In this document: positions 25,787 to 35,619 of the stretch, one piece after another
Layout of the letters: every line of letters starts with the position of its first letter
Position numbering within the stretch: the stretch's first letter is position 1
From: Desulfobulbaceae bacterium
Lineage (GTDB): Bacteria > Desulfobacterota > Desulfobulbia > Desulfobulbales > Desulfocapsaceae
DNA: 64,000 nt
Direction: 5' to 3'
Assembly: GCA_024227155.1 (NCBI GenBank)
Contig: JAAELB010000339.1
Coordinates: 1 to 64,000 of the forward strand
The notes under the pieces: model-generated
What the model saw: only the letters and a program-made list of their open reading frames with translations
Told to the model about the DNA's origin: nothing
Database searches by the model: none
Position numbers and translations under genes: made by a program

Positions 25787-28700
25787 ATGGAATCTCGCGT
25801 CAGCACCCCCGGATTCGTAACCCAGGGTGCTAATATTATTAATAGAGCTCAAAGTGAGGGGTTGGACTCCAGACTCCTCTATGAAGCGGTTATTGATCTG
25901 TCATCTAAGGGGTTGATCACTGCTAATTGCATTAATATGGCTGCTGGTATTCTTCTTGAAGACCTGGGGCTTCCGCAATATTTTTTCCAATATATCCAAA
26001 AAGACTCACTTATTGGCCTGCTGCAGGCTATTGCCAACTCCATCCAGTTAATTGATGGTAAGGTCGTTCTCTATGACCGGGTCGGGCATATCGATTTTGA
26101 TTTCACCCAAGGAACAGACGTGCAGTGGGTGCGGATAGCCACTGAAGAAACCAGAGACAGTATGGAGCTTGTTCTGTCCGATCATATTTGTGGACACCCA
26201 CGGGAATACTATTATAGCCCCAAAAGCAACTATTACACCTATATCATCAGGCCAGAGATGGTGGCGGATTTTAAGGCGGAAGAATTTTCATCTTCGAGAT
26301 ATCTCTTCTCACTTGCAGGGGATTTTGAGTCAACACCTGAACATACAAGAAGGCGATATGAAAATTTTCTGATCAACTGTGAAAAGTCAGTCACGCCACT
26401 TATAGAGGTATTTAATCTACCTGAAACTGGCGAAACACGGTTGATGTTCAACAGTGATTTTGAGTCACCACAGCTCCCTGTTATAAGAAAGTTATTTGCA
26501 GATCACGGCTTTACTTTGCTTCGGGCTTACTGGGAACCGTATTTTGTTACCTCCGCTGCCCCGTCATCTGTTTGTGCACTGTATATACAGGGTGAGATGA
26601 CCCGCTCCCAGGAAAGTTCTCTGCTTGCAGATCTTCGTTCGTTTCTTGCTCTCTCTATTAATACGGCAACTGATTTTTACCTGCAGGGCCAACTCACTTT
26701 TGATGAAATGCTCTTTGCGGGAAATGCCATCGATTTTACCCATTTGTTTATTTACAAAGAAAGTGAAAATGCGGCGGACAAAGAAATCCTTCAGAGCCTC
26801 ACCAGTAAAGATCACCAGGACACATTTGCCAAACGACTGCAGAGCTCGAATAAGTCAATATATGGTGCTGCACTCATTGAAGATGTGGCAGCCAGAAATA
26901 ATGATCTCTTCAAATTTCTCTTTGAGATTTTTGAGAAGAAATATAATCCCAATGCTCCACAGAAAATTTCAGTCGAAGAGGTGGGAAAGAAATGGCTGGA
27001 ATTTGATAAAATTATATCCTCTCGTTTTATAGACTTTAGTCTCGGCTATGACATCTTTAAATTTATGTTCAAGATTGTCACCGCTACTCTGAAAACCAAT
27101 TTTTATAAGGAAGAAAAACGATCGTTCTCTTTTCGCTTTGACAACACTATCCTGGATCCACTGGTATTCAGCCAGTTTGTTTTCGGTGTTTTCTACGTGA
27201 ACGGCCATTATTCCTGTGGTACCCATCTGCGCGCCGATGATATCGCCAGAGGAGGGTTGCGGCTTCTTCGGGTTTCAAAATCCAATCATGCGACAGAACT
27301 CGACAACGCTGTTTTACTGAATTATGCACTTGGCCCCAAGGCACAGAGGCTGAAGCATAAAGACATATGTGAAAGTGGCTCAAAGGGAGTGGTTGTTCCC
27401 CATCCACATTTTGCCAGTTACTCCATGGATGCCTTGCTCGACTACACTGAAGGGATGATGGATCTCATGCTTCTCGACAGTTCAATAGTCGACTACTATG
27501 GCACACCGGAACTGCTCTTTTTTGGACCTGACGAAGGTACCGCTCCATTGATGGACGCCGTTGCCCTTCGCGCAAGGGAACGGGGCTATCAATACTGGCG
27601 CACAATTACCACCGGCAAAAGTTTCGGTATCCCCCATGATACCTATGGCGTTCTTGATTCGGGAGAACTCTTCGGTCTTTTTGATCGGGGGGAGCAGGGT
27701 GTGGAGCTGGAAATTGATGGTTCATCTGTTATTCTTAGCAATAATATGGATGAAATCTATGAGCGGATTGGCGGGCGCATCGAATCCAGCGGAATGACAA
27801 CCAGCTGTGTGATGAGTTCTTTTCGCTCTCTTATCTCCCACTATAAAGGGAAGGAAGAGCAACTTAACCTGATGATCACCGGCGGGCCGGACGGCGACCT
27901 CGGCGCCAATGAGATACAGTGCTACAAGGGGAAAATTTGTCTTATAATCGATGGAGGATCAATACTTTTTGATCCCAATGGACTGGACAAAAAAGAGTTG
28001 ATGAAGATAGCCTTTATGAGAAATTCGACCCCCAGGGCGAATTCTTTAAGCTTTCCTCTAGACAAACTCAGTGCACAGGGATTTAGGGTTCCTCTTTCCG
28101 CCAGGGATATAACCCTTCCTGACGGAGCGGTAATAGAAGATGGAGCGCTTTTTCACCGCACTTTTCTGGCTAATGCTGACAACAGAAAATATATTGCCCA
28201 GGCGAATATCGAAGCGTTCATTCCCTGTGGGGGCTTCAAAGACACTGTTAATCAGACTAACATTAAAGGTTTTCTGGAACTTTTTCAGGAGCTTAAGTTT
28301 ATTGTTGAAGGAGCAAATGTTTTTTTTGATGACGTTGCCAGGAGGCATATTGCTACGACCACTACCATAAAGCACATTAAGGACTCTACCGCTAATAAAG
28401 GTGGCGTTTTCAGCAGTTCCATTGCTGAGGTACTTACCGCCTTTCTCTTTCAGGATCAGTACGAAGAGAAACTGCTCAACGACACAAAGACCAGGTGCGA
28501 GCTTATCAAGGATATTATCCATCTCGTAACCAGTTATGCCAGCATGGAAACGGATCTGCTGATGAAGATATATGATGCGGATTCAGCTATTCCACTGTTT
28601 GATCTATCGGAAAAAACAAGTGAACAGATTTTCTCCCTGCAGGATAGTCTTGTGGAGCAACTCGATGAGATAATTGCGGATGAAGACCTTGTCTGGCTGG

Positions 28701-28918
28701 TTATGGAGCACTACATTCCCTCGGTACTTATCAGTAAATTGGGGCGTGATGCGATTATGTCAATTTTCAATTCTGAGGAATTACAGGCATATAGGAATGC
28801 GATCGTAACGAAGAAACTTGCTTCCATGGCGTTTTACAAGTTTGGGCAAAAGTGGGAGAATTTTCTCAAAAAGCTTAAGAAGGATTTTCCCAAACCTTTG
28901 TATCAGGTATTGCAGTAG
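25787..28918 (+). CDS. Large NAD-type glutamate dehydrogenase
   Basis: The 1043-residue protein starts at ATG 25787, with CAGGAG six bases upstream; an in-frame ATG at 25766 overlaps that RBS. The catalytic core resembles the 115-180 kDa bacterial NAD-GDH group: GTHLRADDIARGGLRLLRVSKS, KGVVVPHP, ITGGPDGDLGANEIQCYKGK and IVEGANVFFDDVARRHI are recognisable. About 450 N-terminal residues form the sensory/regulatory part found only in large GDHs. It would deaminate glutamate to 2-oxoglutarate, supplying the amino acceptor for the aminotransferase upstream and NADH for reduction. A complete R2 element lies directly before it. Confidence 0.88.
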   Translation: MESRVSTPGFVTQGANIINRAQSEGLDSRLLYEAVIDLSSKGLITANCINMAAGILLEDLGLPQYFFQYIQKDSLIGLLQAIANSIQLIDGKVVLYDRVGHIDFDFTQGTDVQWVRIATEETRDSMELVLSDHICGHPREYYYSPKSNYYTYIIRPEMVADFKAEEFSSSRYLFSLAGDFESTPEHTRRRYENFLINCEKSVTPLIEVFNLPETGETRLMFNSDFESPQLPVIRKLFADHGFTLLRAYWEPYFVTSAAPSSVCALYIQGEMTRSQESSLLADLRSFLALSINTATDFYLQGQLTFDEMLFAGNAIDFTHLFIYKESENAADKEILQSLTSKDHQDTFAKRLQSSNKSIYGAALIEDVAARNNDLFKFLFEIFEKKYNPNAPQKISVEEVGKKWLEFDKIISSRFIDFSLGYDIFKFMFKIVTATLKTNFYKEEKRSFSFRFDNTILDPLVFSQFVFGVFYVNGHYSCGTHLRADDIARGGLRLLRVSKSNHATELDNAVLLNYALGPKAQRLKHKDICESGSKGVVVPHPHFASYSMDALLDYTEGMMDLMLLDSSIVDYYGTPELLFFGPDEGTAPLMDAVALRARERGYQYWRTITTGKSFGIPHDTYGVLDSGELFGLFDRGEQGVELEIDGSSVILSNNMDEIYERIGGRIESSGMTTSCVMSSFRSLISHYKGKEEQLNLMITGGPDGDLGANEIQCYKGKICLIIDGGSILFDPNGLDKKELMKIAFMRNSTPRANSLSFPLDKLSAQGFRVPLSARDITLPDGAVIEDGALFHRTFLANADNRKYIAQANIEAFIPCGGFKDTVNQTNIKGFLELFQELKFIVEGANVFFDDVARRHIATTTTIKHIKDSTANKGGVFSSSIAEVLTAFLFQDQYEEKLLNDTKTRCELIKDIIHLVTSYASMETDLLMKIYDADSAIPLFDLSEKTSEQIFSLQDSLVEQLDEIIADEDLVWLVMEHYIPSVLISKLGRDAIMSIFNSEELQAYRNAIVTKKLASMAFYKFGQKWENFLKKLKKDFPKPLYQVLQ

Positions 28919-29066
28919 TAGAAGGATGGTTACGGTGGCTCAGCCTGCGGGGTGAGCCGTTGTTGACAGCAAATTCGATGTTAAAATATTTGTTGTTTTT
29001 CCTCAAATTCTAAGGTGCTTATGCTGGCGTTTGCGGAGGCACCGATTTATTCAAGATAGGATCATC

Positions 29067-29300
29067 ATGTCAATACAATCTAAAAAATTACAGGTCCTCG
29101 GAGTTTTGGCTGAAAATCTTAGTAATCCACAACCCCAGGTGGTTCAGTCAGGATTAATCGCTAATAAGCTTGAAATGAGCTTGAAAGACACATGTCAGCT
29201 GCTTAAGATAATGCATGAGATGGGTGTGGTTGTCAGCGATCTTGAGGGGCAAAGCTCACTGATAACAAGGGAAGGGTTGAATAGTCTGGCACACAACTAA
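29067..29300 (+). CDS. Small winged-helix-like protein
   Basis: The 77-residue protein starts at ATG 29067, after ATAGGATCATC. The sequence SGLIANKLEMSLKDTCQLLK, then IMHEMGVVVSDLEGQSSLITREG, reads as a compact winged helix-turn-helix with a beta wing. Related small proteins sit as orphan DNA-binding domains in Desulfobacterota. It could regulate the GDH gene upstream (148-base gap), but no operator was identified. A strong terminator follows. Confidence 0.6.
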   Translation: MSIQSKKLQVLGVLAENLSNPQPQVVQSGLIANKLEMSLKDTCQLLKIMHEMGVVVSDLEGQSSLITREGLNSLAHN

Positions 29301-29327
29301 GAAAACTAATCGTAGTGTATAAAAAAA

Positions 29328-29363
29328 CCCCATAATCTGTTAAGGCTTAAACAGATTATGGGG
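29328..29363. terminator. Bidirectional terminator between convergent genes
   Basis: CCCCATAATCTGTT pairs with AAACAGATTATGGGG around TAAGGCTT, with an A tract before it. It serves the winged-helix gene on the plus strand and the membrane methyltransferase-like gene on the minus strand. Confidence 0.85.
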
Positions 29364-29409
29364 TTGTGTATTTACAGGTGGTGCTTATCTGAGGCGCTCT
29401 GAAACTTCC

Positions 29410-31776
29410 TTAAGCCTCGGTGTAAATTCGTTTAAAGAAGAATGCGGCAAGAAGGTAGATCGCTATTGCCACTAGTACTGTTGCCTTAAAGCCAATCTGA
29501 ACCGACAATACCACACTCAAGAAACCGCCTATAACGGTGAACAATCCGTTCATAGCCCATGCCCAGGCGATGGTGCCTGACACCTTATCCCGCACACTGA
29601 GGATGCCCAGTGGAAAAGGCATACCTAAGAAGAAGGCAAGCGGGAAGATCAACGCCGATGCAGCTGCAATTCGTACTATCGTATTCATCTTCAGAAAAAC
29701 ATCAAAGTACCATGGGTGGACCGCCACAATAAAGAGGGCGGAGACAACAACGCCGATAAAGGCATACTTCCAGCGCCGTGGTTGATATACGCCTAAGTGC
29801 TCGGACATCAAACTGCCAAGTCCAGCCCCAAAGAGGAATATGAAAATGACTGTTGAGTAGGTGTACAGCGGGTACCCGATTAACTTCATGAAAATCTGAA
29901 CGAAGACCAGCTCCAGTAAAATAAATCCGGCACCGAGGCAGGCAAAATAACTTAAGAAACTCTTCTTGTTCTCCCACTTGGCTTTACCAGCTTTTGAAAA
30001 AAGCAGAGGGACAAAGAGGAATATCAGGGCAAAAACAAATGATGCTGCTGCTGTAACATAGAGGTGTATAGTATCCCGTGGCACACCGCCCTGCAGGCGT
30101 GAGTTAAGTAATCTGGCTACAGAGTCATTGGTGAAGGTTTCATTGTTTACTGCGGTTTCAGCAAAGCCTTTACGGATAAAGTTAAAATATGGCTTGTCAT
30201 CTGTGGAGGGAGCAATGCGATACTCCGCTTTATCCACTATATCCTGCGGGAAATCCCCGGTGAAAAAATCGTCTGACAGGTAACTTTTAACTGGATCAAG
30301 CGGATTTACAACCAGGGTTTGTGGGTGATGCATGAATGCTGTCAGTTTGTCAATTTCCTCTGCAGTCCATGGGCTCATTTTTATGAGTGTGGTCGGCAGG
30401 TTGTCTTGGGCATTTGGAACTTCAAATACAACGACATGTTTGCGAAAATCCGATCTGCCCAATCTCTTCCATCCCAGGGCCGCAGTGTTGACCATTTTAG
30501 GATATATATGATGATTAATGTGGAGGATGCCATCATCTTTGAGGTGGGTGAAATACTCCATATATGCTTCAGCTGTCTGCAGGTAGGTTGTATTTAAGGA
30601 CCCGCTGCCAGCTGCAATACTGGAGCTGCTATGGTTACTCATCATCTGGATGATGTCATACTTCCTATCGGAATTTCGCAGGAAACTACGGCCTTCACCC
30701 TTCTGTGCATTTACTCGGGGATCGTTCATCACGCCGCCGATGTAATCGTTGTATCTGCCTTTGCCCAGGTCAACGACTGCACCAACCAGTTCAATTGCGT
30801 CAACGTGTGAAGCGCCATAGGCTAAAGCCGCTTTAGTCTCTTGACCTCCAGCACTGCCTATTACCAGCACTTCCTGCTCGCTGTTTTGTTTTAAATAGTG
30901 GGAAGGTAAAACGATGAGACCCCAGAAATGCCTTTGTACATTCGCAGGTACGTCTTTCAGCAGTTTCTCGTAATCACCATCAAAATCATAAAAATAACTG
31001 GTCTGGCTGCCACCATCGTAAGCGATCCATTTATATAGCTCCCGATAGCTGATAATATCAATTTTTGAAATTGGATCCCAGACTGTAACTTCATGACCTC
31101 CGCTCTTCAGGGTTTTCAGACCTCTTTTGTCAATATGCGGCTCAAATTCAATATAGTGATCTCTGGTGAGTGGGTAGATGAAAATAGAAAGGCCTACGAC
31201 GACGGCGATTCCCTTCCATATTTTATTTTCCGCAAACAGTGCGGATGCCAAAAAGCCTAACCCACAGGCGATAAATAGCAATCCAGCTGCCCCGATTTTA
31301 GGTAATAGGGGAATGAGAATCACGCAGCCTATAGCTGCACCGACTAAATCCCAAAAGTAAAGGCGCTGAATTTGTTTGGAATATTTAGAGAAAACCGCAG
31401 ATAAGATGATACCGCCAAGAAAGAAAGGGATGGTAATAAAAACGTAGATGACCGAAAAATTCTTTAACGCATGTTTGGTGGTGACACCTATTTCTTTATA
31501 GTCAAAGGGAAAATTGTCGAGTACCGGCAGCAGCAAAAGGGCAAATATACCTGTGAGTGCTGACAGTATGGCAATCCGATTGTTGAGATTTGCCTTCTCG
31601 TCAATTGGCCGCAGGGATGAATATACACCCGCCAGTCCAAAGGAAAACATGGCCAGGGTAATAATCAGATAGGCCATGTTGGGATACCATAAAATATCAA
31701 ACGTACGTATGAGCGTAAGTTCGACCATTAGAACATTTAATGCTACTAAAAATACGCCTAAGGCTACACCTGTCAT
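29410..31776 (-). CDS. Multi-pass membrane protein with spermidine-synthase-like domain
   Basis: The 788-residue protein has about seven N-terminal membrane segments, a soluble Rossmann-type domain around residues 270-480 and seven further C-terminal segments. The soluble domain carries VLVIGSAGGQETKAALAYGASHVDAIEL, cut here by the 20-residue rule to VLVIGSAGGQETK...HVDAIEL, the SAM/decarboxy-SAM binding loop of SpeE-like proteins, and YDIIQMMSNHSS in the catalytic position. Such fused membrane polyamine-synthase-like proteins are widespread, with no settled function. It stands alone, convergent with the small winged-helix gene. Confidence 0.75.
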   Translation of the reverse strand: MTGVALGVFLVALNVLMVELTLIRTFDILWYPNMAYLIITLAMFSFGLAGVYSSLRPIDEKANLNNRIAILSALTGIFALLLLPVLDNFPFDYKEIGVTTKHALKNFSVIYVFITIPFFLGGIILSAVFSKYSKQIQRLYFWDLVGAAIGCVILIPLLPKIGAAGLLFIACGLGFLASALFAENKIWKGIAVVVGLSIFIYPLTRDHYIEFEPHIDKRGLKTLKSGGHEVTVWDPISKIDIISYRELYKWIAYDGGSQTSYFYDFDGDYEKLLKDVPANVQRHFWGLIVLPSHYLKQNSEQEVLVIGSAGGQETKAALAYGASHVDAIELVGAVVDLGKGRYNDYIGGVMNDPRVNAQKGEGRSFLRNSDRKYDIIQMMSNHSSSSIAAGSGSLNTTYLQTAEAYMEYFTHLKDDGILHINHHIYPKMVNTAALGWKRLGRSDFRKHVVVFEVPNAQDNLPTTLIKMSPWTAEEIDKLTAFMHHPQTLVVNPLDPVKSYLSDDFFTGDFPQDIVDKAEYRIAPSTDDKPYFNFIRKGFAETAVNNETFTNDSVARLLNSRLQGGVPRDTIHLYVTAAASFVFALIFLFVPLLFSKAGKAKWENKKSFLSYFACLGAGFILLELVFVQIFMKLIGYPLYTYSTVIFIFLFGAGLGSLMSEHLGVYQPRRWKYAFIGVVVSALFIVAVHPWYFDVFLKMNTIVRIAAASALIFPLAFFLGMPFPLGILSVRDKVSGTIAWAWAMNGLFTVIGGFLSVVLSVQIGFKATVLVAIAIYLLAAFFFKRIYTEA

Positions 31777-32102
31777 AATTAGAATCCTGTGTGAAAAAAA
31801 GACAAACTGTGTGCCGTCAATAGTTCTCTACGGCATCAGCTATAAGTTATCTACTTGTAATATCCATTGCGAAAATTTTACCTTCGAGACAAACAGGCCT
31901 AATCTATTCGCTTTGTCTGTCACTATCAAGAACTTTTATTGTGCGCTTCCTCTCTTTCATCAGGGGGGTTAATGATGCTGGAACCCTTATTTGCAAAGGG
32001 TTGTGGGACGATTATTCTTGTTTTGGAATGAAAATAATCGAGGAATTATTTTCCGTATAACGGGGGGGAGCGATAACTTTCTGCAGGATATATGAAGAGA
32101 GT
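31777..32102. other. Intergenic region without a gene
   Basis: Upstream of the minus-strand membrane protein and downstream of the Tat-type protein gene. No protein with a start and RBS is seen on either strand. It should hold the promoter of the membrane-protein gene, but I could not identify a convincing one. Confidence 0.5.
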
Positions 32103-32131
32103 CGCTCCGGAGGGTAACTGTTTCCGGAGCG
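32103..32131 (-). terminator. Hairpin after the Tat-exported protein gene
   Basis: CGCTCCGGA pairs with TCCGGAGCG around an eleven-base loop, 34 bases beyond the stop codon of the minus-strand gene. No strong T run follows, so termination strength is uncertain. Confidence 0.55.
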
Positions 32132-32164
32132 TTGTGTTGTTTCAGTTGTGGTCTGCTTGGTTAT

Positions 32165-32740
32165 TTATCTGTTGTAATGCATAGTGACCGAGCTGGCGCC
32201 GCTGCCAGGCGGAGTGAAAACGGAGGCTCTGCCGCCATTGTTTTCCGCAGCACCTGCTGGAAAGTCTGTTCCGCAAAAATAAAATGCTTGATTGTAGTTG
32301 GATGTACTTCCATTAGCCCCATGGGATTTTGCTGCATTCGGAACAACTAATTCAAATCCATCACTGAATACGAATTTAACCTGGCCACCGTAATAGGCCC
32401 CGGTTTTGCTCAACCATGAGAATTTTTTGGAATTTCCAGAGATACCGCTGAGACTATACACTTCAGTTGTATTGTATTCTCCACTGACGGTATCGGCGAC
32501 AGCCGCCTCAGCTGCTGCTTCTAAATCACCAACCGTAACGCTGTCAATGGCATCTAGGACACCACTGGTTGCGGCGTGGGCGGGGAGGGTGAATTGGCCA
32601 ACGACGGGTCTGATCCATGTGTCTGGAAGTACAGCACAACCTGCAATGAAACCTGCACCGGTAAGGAGTTTTTTTACAACTTTTCTTCTGTCGTGGACAT
32701 TTGGTGCTGTATCAGCAGAAGTGGTATTTGGGTCTATCAT
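32165..32740 (-). CDS. Tat-exported small protein, unknown function
   Basis: The 191-residue protein has a twin-arginine-like leader (DRRKVVKKLLTGAGFIAGCA) followed by TWIRPVVGQFTLPAHA and a likely cleavage site after AHA. This leader type (W-x-RPVV...LPAHA) is known from small exported proteins. The mature part is Ala/Ser/Gly-rich, ends in repeats of small residues (PPGSGASSVTMHYNR) and has one Cys pair at most (YFCGTDF). No catalytic motif is visible. It is separated from its neighbours by long intergenic stretches. Confidence 0.6.
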   Translation of the reverse strand: MIDPNTTSADTAPNVHDRRKVVKKLLTGAGFIAGCAVLPDTWIRPVVGQFTLPAHAATSGVLDAIDSVTVGDLEAAAEAAVADTVSGEYNTTEVYSLSGISGNSKKFSWLSKTGAYYGGQVKFVFSDGFELVVPNAAKSHGANGSTSNYNQAFYFCGTDFPAGAAENNGGRASVFTPPGSGASSVTMHYNR

Positions 32741-33105
32741 TTGAGAGTTCTCCGATTATACTTTTTAATAAGGGGATCAGCAGACAAATAAAAAGAGACA
32801 AATGTAAAAACTCACTAAGAAATCTCTATAATATTTTTGACTTACATTAATATACAGGCTGATAACAGGTTTTTGCAAATTTCTCTACTAAAACTTTGTA
32901 ATGAGTTGTTTTATTTGGGTTGTCTCAAAATGGAACACTGTTGTTAGGGAAGATTCTCCATAAAGATATATAGTATCCTTTTTCATTGGTCGGTTGTGAG
33001 TTGGAGAGGTTATACTTAAGGTGGTTACTTGCTCATTTGAATGATGATCGTGTTTTGAGGGTGAGATGCTGAAATACCCAAATTCAACAAATCAGGAGAG
33101 ACAGT
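32741..33105. other. Divergent intergenic region before iorA
   Basis: Very AT-rich in its first half (32760-32900). It must contain the promoters of the Tat-exported protein (minus) and iorAB (plus). No convincing -35/-10 or -24/-12 pair was found, and there is no gene. Confidence 0.45.
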
Positions 33106-34965
33106 ATGAAAAAAATGGGTGAGATGCTGTTACGCAAACCGGGTTTTAAAGAAATTGTCATGGGGAATACTGCTCTTGTCAGAGCAATGATTGAATCTGG
33201 AACCCGCGTCATAACCTCCTATCCGGGTTCACCTACCCCTGAAGTTGCCACGGCAATTCAGACTATCCCCCAAAGTAAACGACCCTTCTATTTTGAGTTT
33301 TCTACCAATGAAAAAGTTGCCACAGAGGTAGCTTTCGGTGCCGCATTAAACGGTCATCTCTCCACTGTATTTTTTAAAAGCGTTGGTCTTAATGTGGCTG
33401 CAGACACATTTGTCCAGTTAAGCCTTCTCAATATAGTTGGTGGCATGGTGGTGGTTTTAGGCGATGACCCAGGGGCCAATTCTTCGCAAAATGAACAGGA
33501 TAATCGTCATTTTGGTTATCTGAGCTACACCCCGGTTTTCGAACCTGCAAATCCTGCTGAGGTCTATCTTTATTATAAAGAGGCTGCCGCCTTATCTCGT
33601 CAACTAGGCAAGGTGGTAATACTCAGACTGACAACACATGTCTGCCATGCCAAGGAGAAGGTAGAATTTGCAGGGTGGAATCCCATCAAACTGGACAATT
33701 GTGCAAAGTTTAGTACTGTAAATGGTCCGTATATACCACTTGTCGCGGCGGTCTACCCCATGAAAGAAAGAGCTTTAAGACAGCTCAGTGAAATCGAAAC
33801 ATGGGTCGAAGATCGTCAACTCCACTCCCTGGTGAACAATAATAGTCGATTGGGGATCATCACATCCGGCCTTGTGTATCTATCATTGTTGGAGGTACTT
33901 GAGGATAACTCTGAAAAACCGGATGTTTTGAAGCTCGCCATGGTCTATCCTGTACCGGGAAAGGTTATTGTTGAATTCCTCAAATCCCATGATGAAGTGA
34001 AAATTCTTGAAGAGTTGGACGATGAGCTGGAAAGAAGCATAAAGTCGATTGCCTATGATCAACAACTCACCACGAAGATAATAGGGAAAAACGATATTAA
34101 TGACTGGATTGGTGAATATACTCCTGAAAAAATTCGTCAAATTTTGCATGATACCTGGCCTGAGCTTATGCCTGAAGGGGAAAGAATACCACTACCCTCA
34201 ACTGATGTTGGCTTGCGTTCTCCTCAAATGTGTCCCGGATGTGGGCATCGCAGTGCTTTTCATGCAATTGGTCAGGTTTTAGCGGACGAAGATATCACCG
34301 TGGCGGATATTGGTTGTCACACTCTGGGGTATCAACCCCCGTATAACCTGGGTGAAGTGTTGCTCTGTATGGGAGCTTCGACCGGTGTCGGTTCAGGGCT
34401 CTCGCTTTTTAACAATGAGAGGAAAGTGGTTGCCTTCCTGGGAGACTCTACTCTTTTCCATGCCGGTTTGCCCGGAATAGTAAATGCGGTATTCAATCAG
34501 CATAACCTCACTCTTATAGTAATGGAGAATGGCACCACCGCTATGACGGGCCATCAGGATAACCCTGCGTCCGGGAAAAATTTTAATCAACCATCTGAAA
34601 CTATCCCTATTCGAAAACTGCTTGAAGGGCTTGGAGTACAATCAATTTATGAAACGGATACCTATAAACAGAAAGAGTTGAGTGGTTTGGTCAAAAAGGC
34701 GATTGGGGAAGAGTGTTTTAATGTTGTGATCGCCAAACATCCCTGCATGCTTCTTTTTGCCAAAAAACAGAGAAGAAGGGGAGTGAGTCCCAGCCACGTC
34801 CTAATCGATCAGGAAAAATGCCAGAAAATTAATGTATGTCTGCAAAAGTTCGGCTGTCCAAGTTTTAAGCTCGCTAATGATGGTACAGTTTCAGTTAATA
34901 ACGAACTCTGTATTGGGGATGGCTCCTGTATCGAGACCTGCCCCCAGAAGGCAATTAAAAGATAA
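33106..34965 (+). CDS. iorA: Indolepyruvate:ferredoxin oxidoreductase, alpha subunit
   Basis: The 619-residue protein starts after CAGGAGAGACAGT. The N-terminal pyrimidine-binding domain (TRVITSYPGSPTPEVA, VFFKSVGLNVAADTF) is followed by the TPP domain (CPGCGHRSAFHAIGQ, VVAFLGDSTLFHAGLPGIVN, IVMENGTTAMTGHQDNP). Two [4Fe-4S] clusters lie at the C-terminus (CQKINVCLQKFGCPSF, then CIGDGSCIETCP). It oxidises aryl pyruvates from aromatic amino acids to aryl-acetyl-CoA, reducing ferredoxin. Paired with iorB 36 bases downstream. Confidence 0.95.
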   Translation: MKKMGEMLLRKPGFKEIVMGNTALVRAMIESGTRVITSYPGSPTPEVATAIQTIPQSKRPFYFEFSTNEKVATEVAFGAALNGHLSTVFFKSVGLNVAADTFVQLSLLNIVGGMVVVLGDDPGANSSQNEQDNRHFGYLSYTPVFEPANPAEVYLYYKEAAALSRQLGKVVILRLTTHVCHAKEKVEFAGWNPIKLDNCAKFSTVNGPYIPLVAAVYPMKERALRQLSEIETWVEDRQLHSLVNNNSRLGIITSGLVYLSLLEVLEDNSEKPDVLKLAMVYPVPGKVIVEFLKSHDEVKILEELDDELERSIKSIAYDQQLTTKIIGKNDINDWIGEYTPEKIRQILHDTWPELMPEGERIPLPSTDVGLRSPQMCPGCGHRSAFHAIGQVLADEDITVADIGCHTLGYQPPYNLGEVLLCMGASTGVGSGLSLFNNERKVVAFLGDSTLFHAGLPGIVNAVFNQHNLTLIVMENGTTAMTGHQDNPASGKNFNQPSETIPIRKLLEGLGVQSIYETDTYKQKELSGLVKKAIGEECFNVVIAKHPCMLLFAKKQRRRGVSPSHVLIDQEKCQKINVCLQKFGCPSFKLANDGTVSVNNELCIGDGSCIETCPQKAIKR

Positions 34966-35001
34966 GGAATTTCTTGAAAATTTTATGATGGAGTAGGGTG
35001 T

Positions 35002-35586
35002 ATGAAATCCTTTAATATCTATTTATGTGGAGTTGGAGGGCAGGGGGTAGGGCTGCTGTCAGAAATCCTTCTGCGTGGGGCGGATCATGCGGGTATTGAG
35101 GTCAAGGCGGTTGACACCCATGGACTTGCCCAACGTGGCGGTGTAGTTGTCTCTCATTTAAGGCTTGGTGATAAACTCCATTCGCCAATGATATCGGCAA
35201 GAACTGCCGATCTCGTTGTTGCTCTGGAGAGACATGAGGCTATGCGCGGGGCGGATAGGGCCTTGAGAGATGGGGGGTGCCTTATCTATTTCAATACTGT
35301 GCTTCAGCCGTTAAATGTTCGTCTCGGTTTAGATAAAGAGGTGTCTGAGGAGATTTTAAATACACACTGTTCAGCCAGGAAAATTGCGGTGTACAAAGTT
35401 GACAACAAAACCTTGGATGATCCCAGGATGCAAAATATTGCACTACTGGCAAATATCAATAAAATGAATCTGCTCCCCCAGGTAAAAACAGAACATCTGC
35501 TTGAGGCCATGGAGGATCTTATGGAGGGGGCGATGTTGCAAAATAATATGGCGATATTTAAAAAAATGGCCAATTATTCCAGTTAA
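35002..35586 (+). CDS. iorB: Indolepyruvate:ferredoxin oxidoreductase, beta subunit
   Basis: The 194-residue gamma-domain subunit starts at ATG 35002, after ATGGAGTAGGGTGT. Family features include YLCGVGGQGVGLLSEILLRG, KAVDTHGLAQRGGVVVSHLR and ADLVVALERHEAMRGADRAL. It completes the IorAB enzyme; the length is normal. Confidence 0.95.
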   Translation: MKSFNIYLCGVGGQGVGLLSEILLRGADHAGIEVKAVDTHGLAQRGGVVVSHLRLGDKLHSPMISARTADLVVALERHEAMRGADRALRDGGCLIYFNTVLQPLNVRLGLDKEVSEEILNTHCSARKIAVYKVDNKTLDDPRMQNIALLANINKMNLLPQVKTEHLLEAMEDLMEGAMLQNNMAIFKKMANYSS

Positions 35587-35619
35587 TAAGTGGTCTGCCG
35601 GGGTGAAAAGAGGGTTGTT

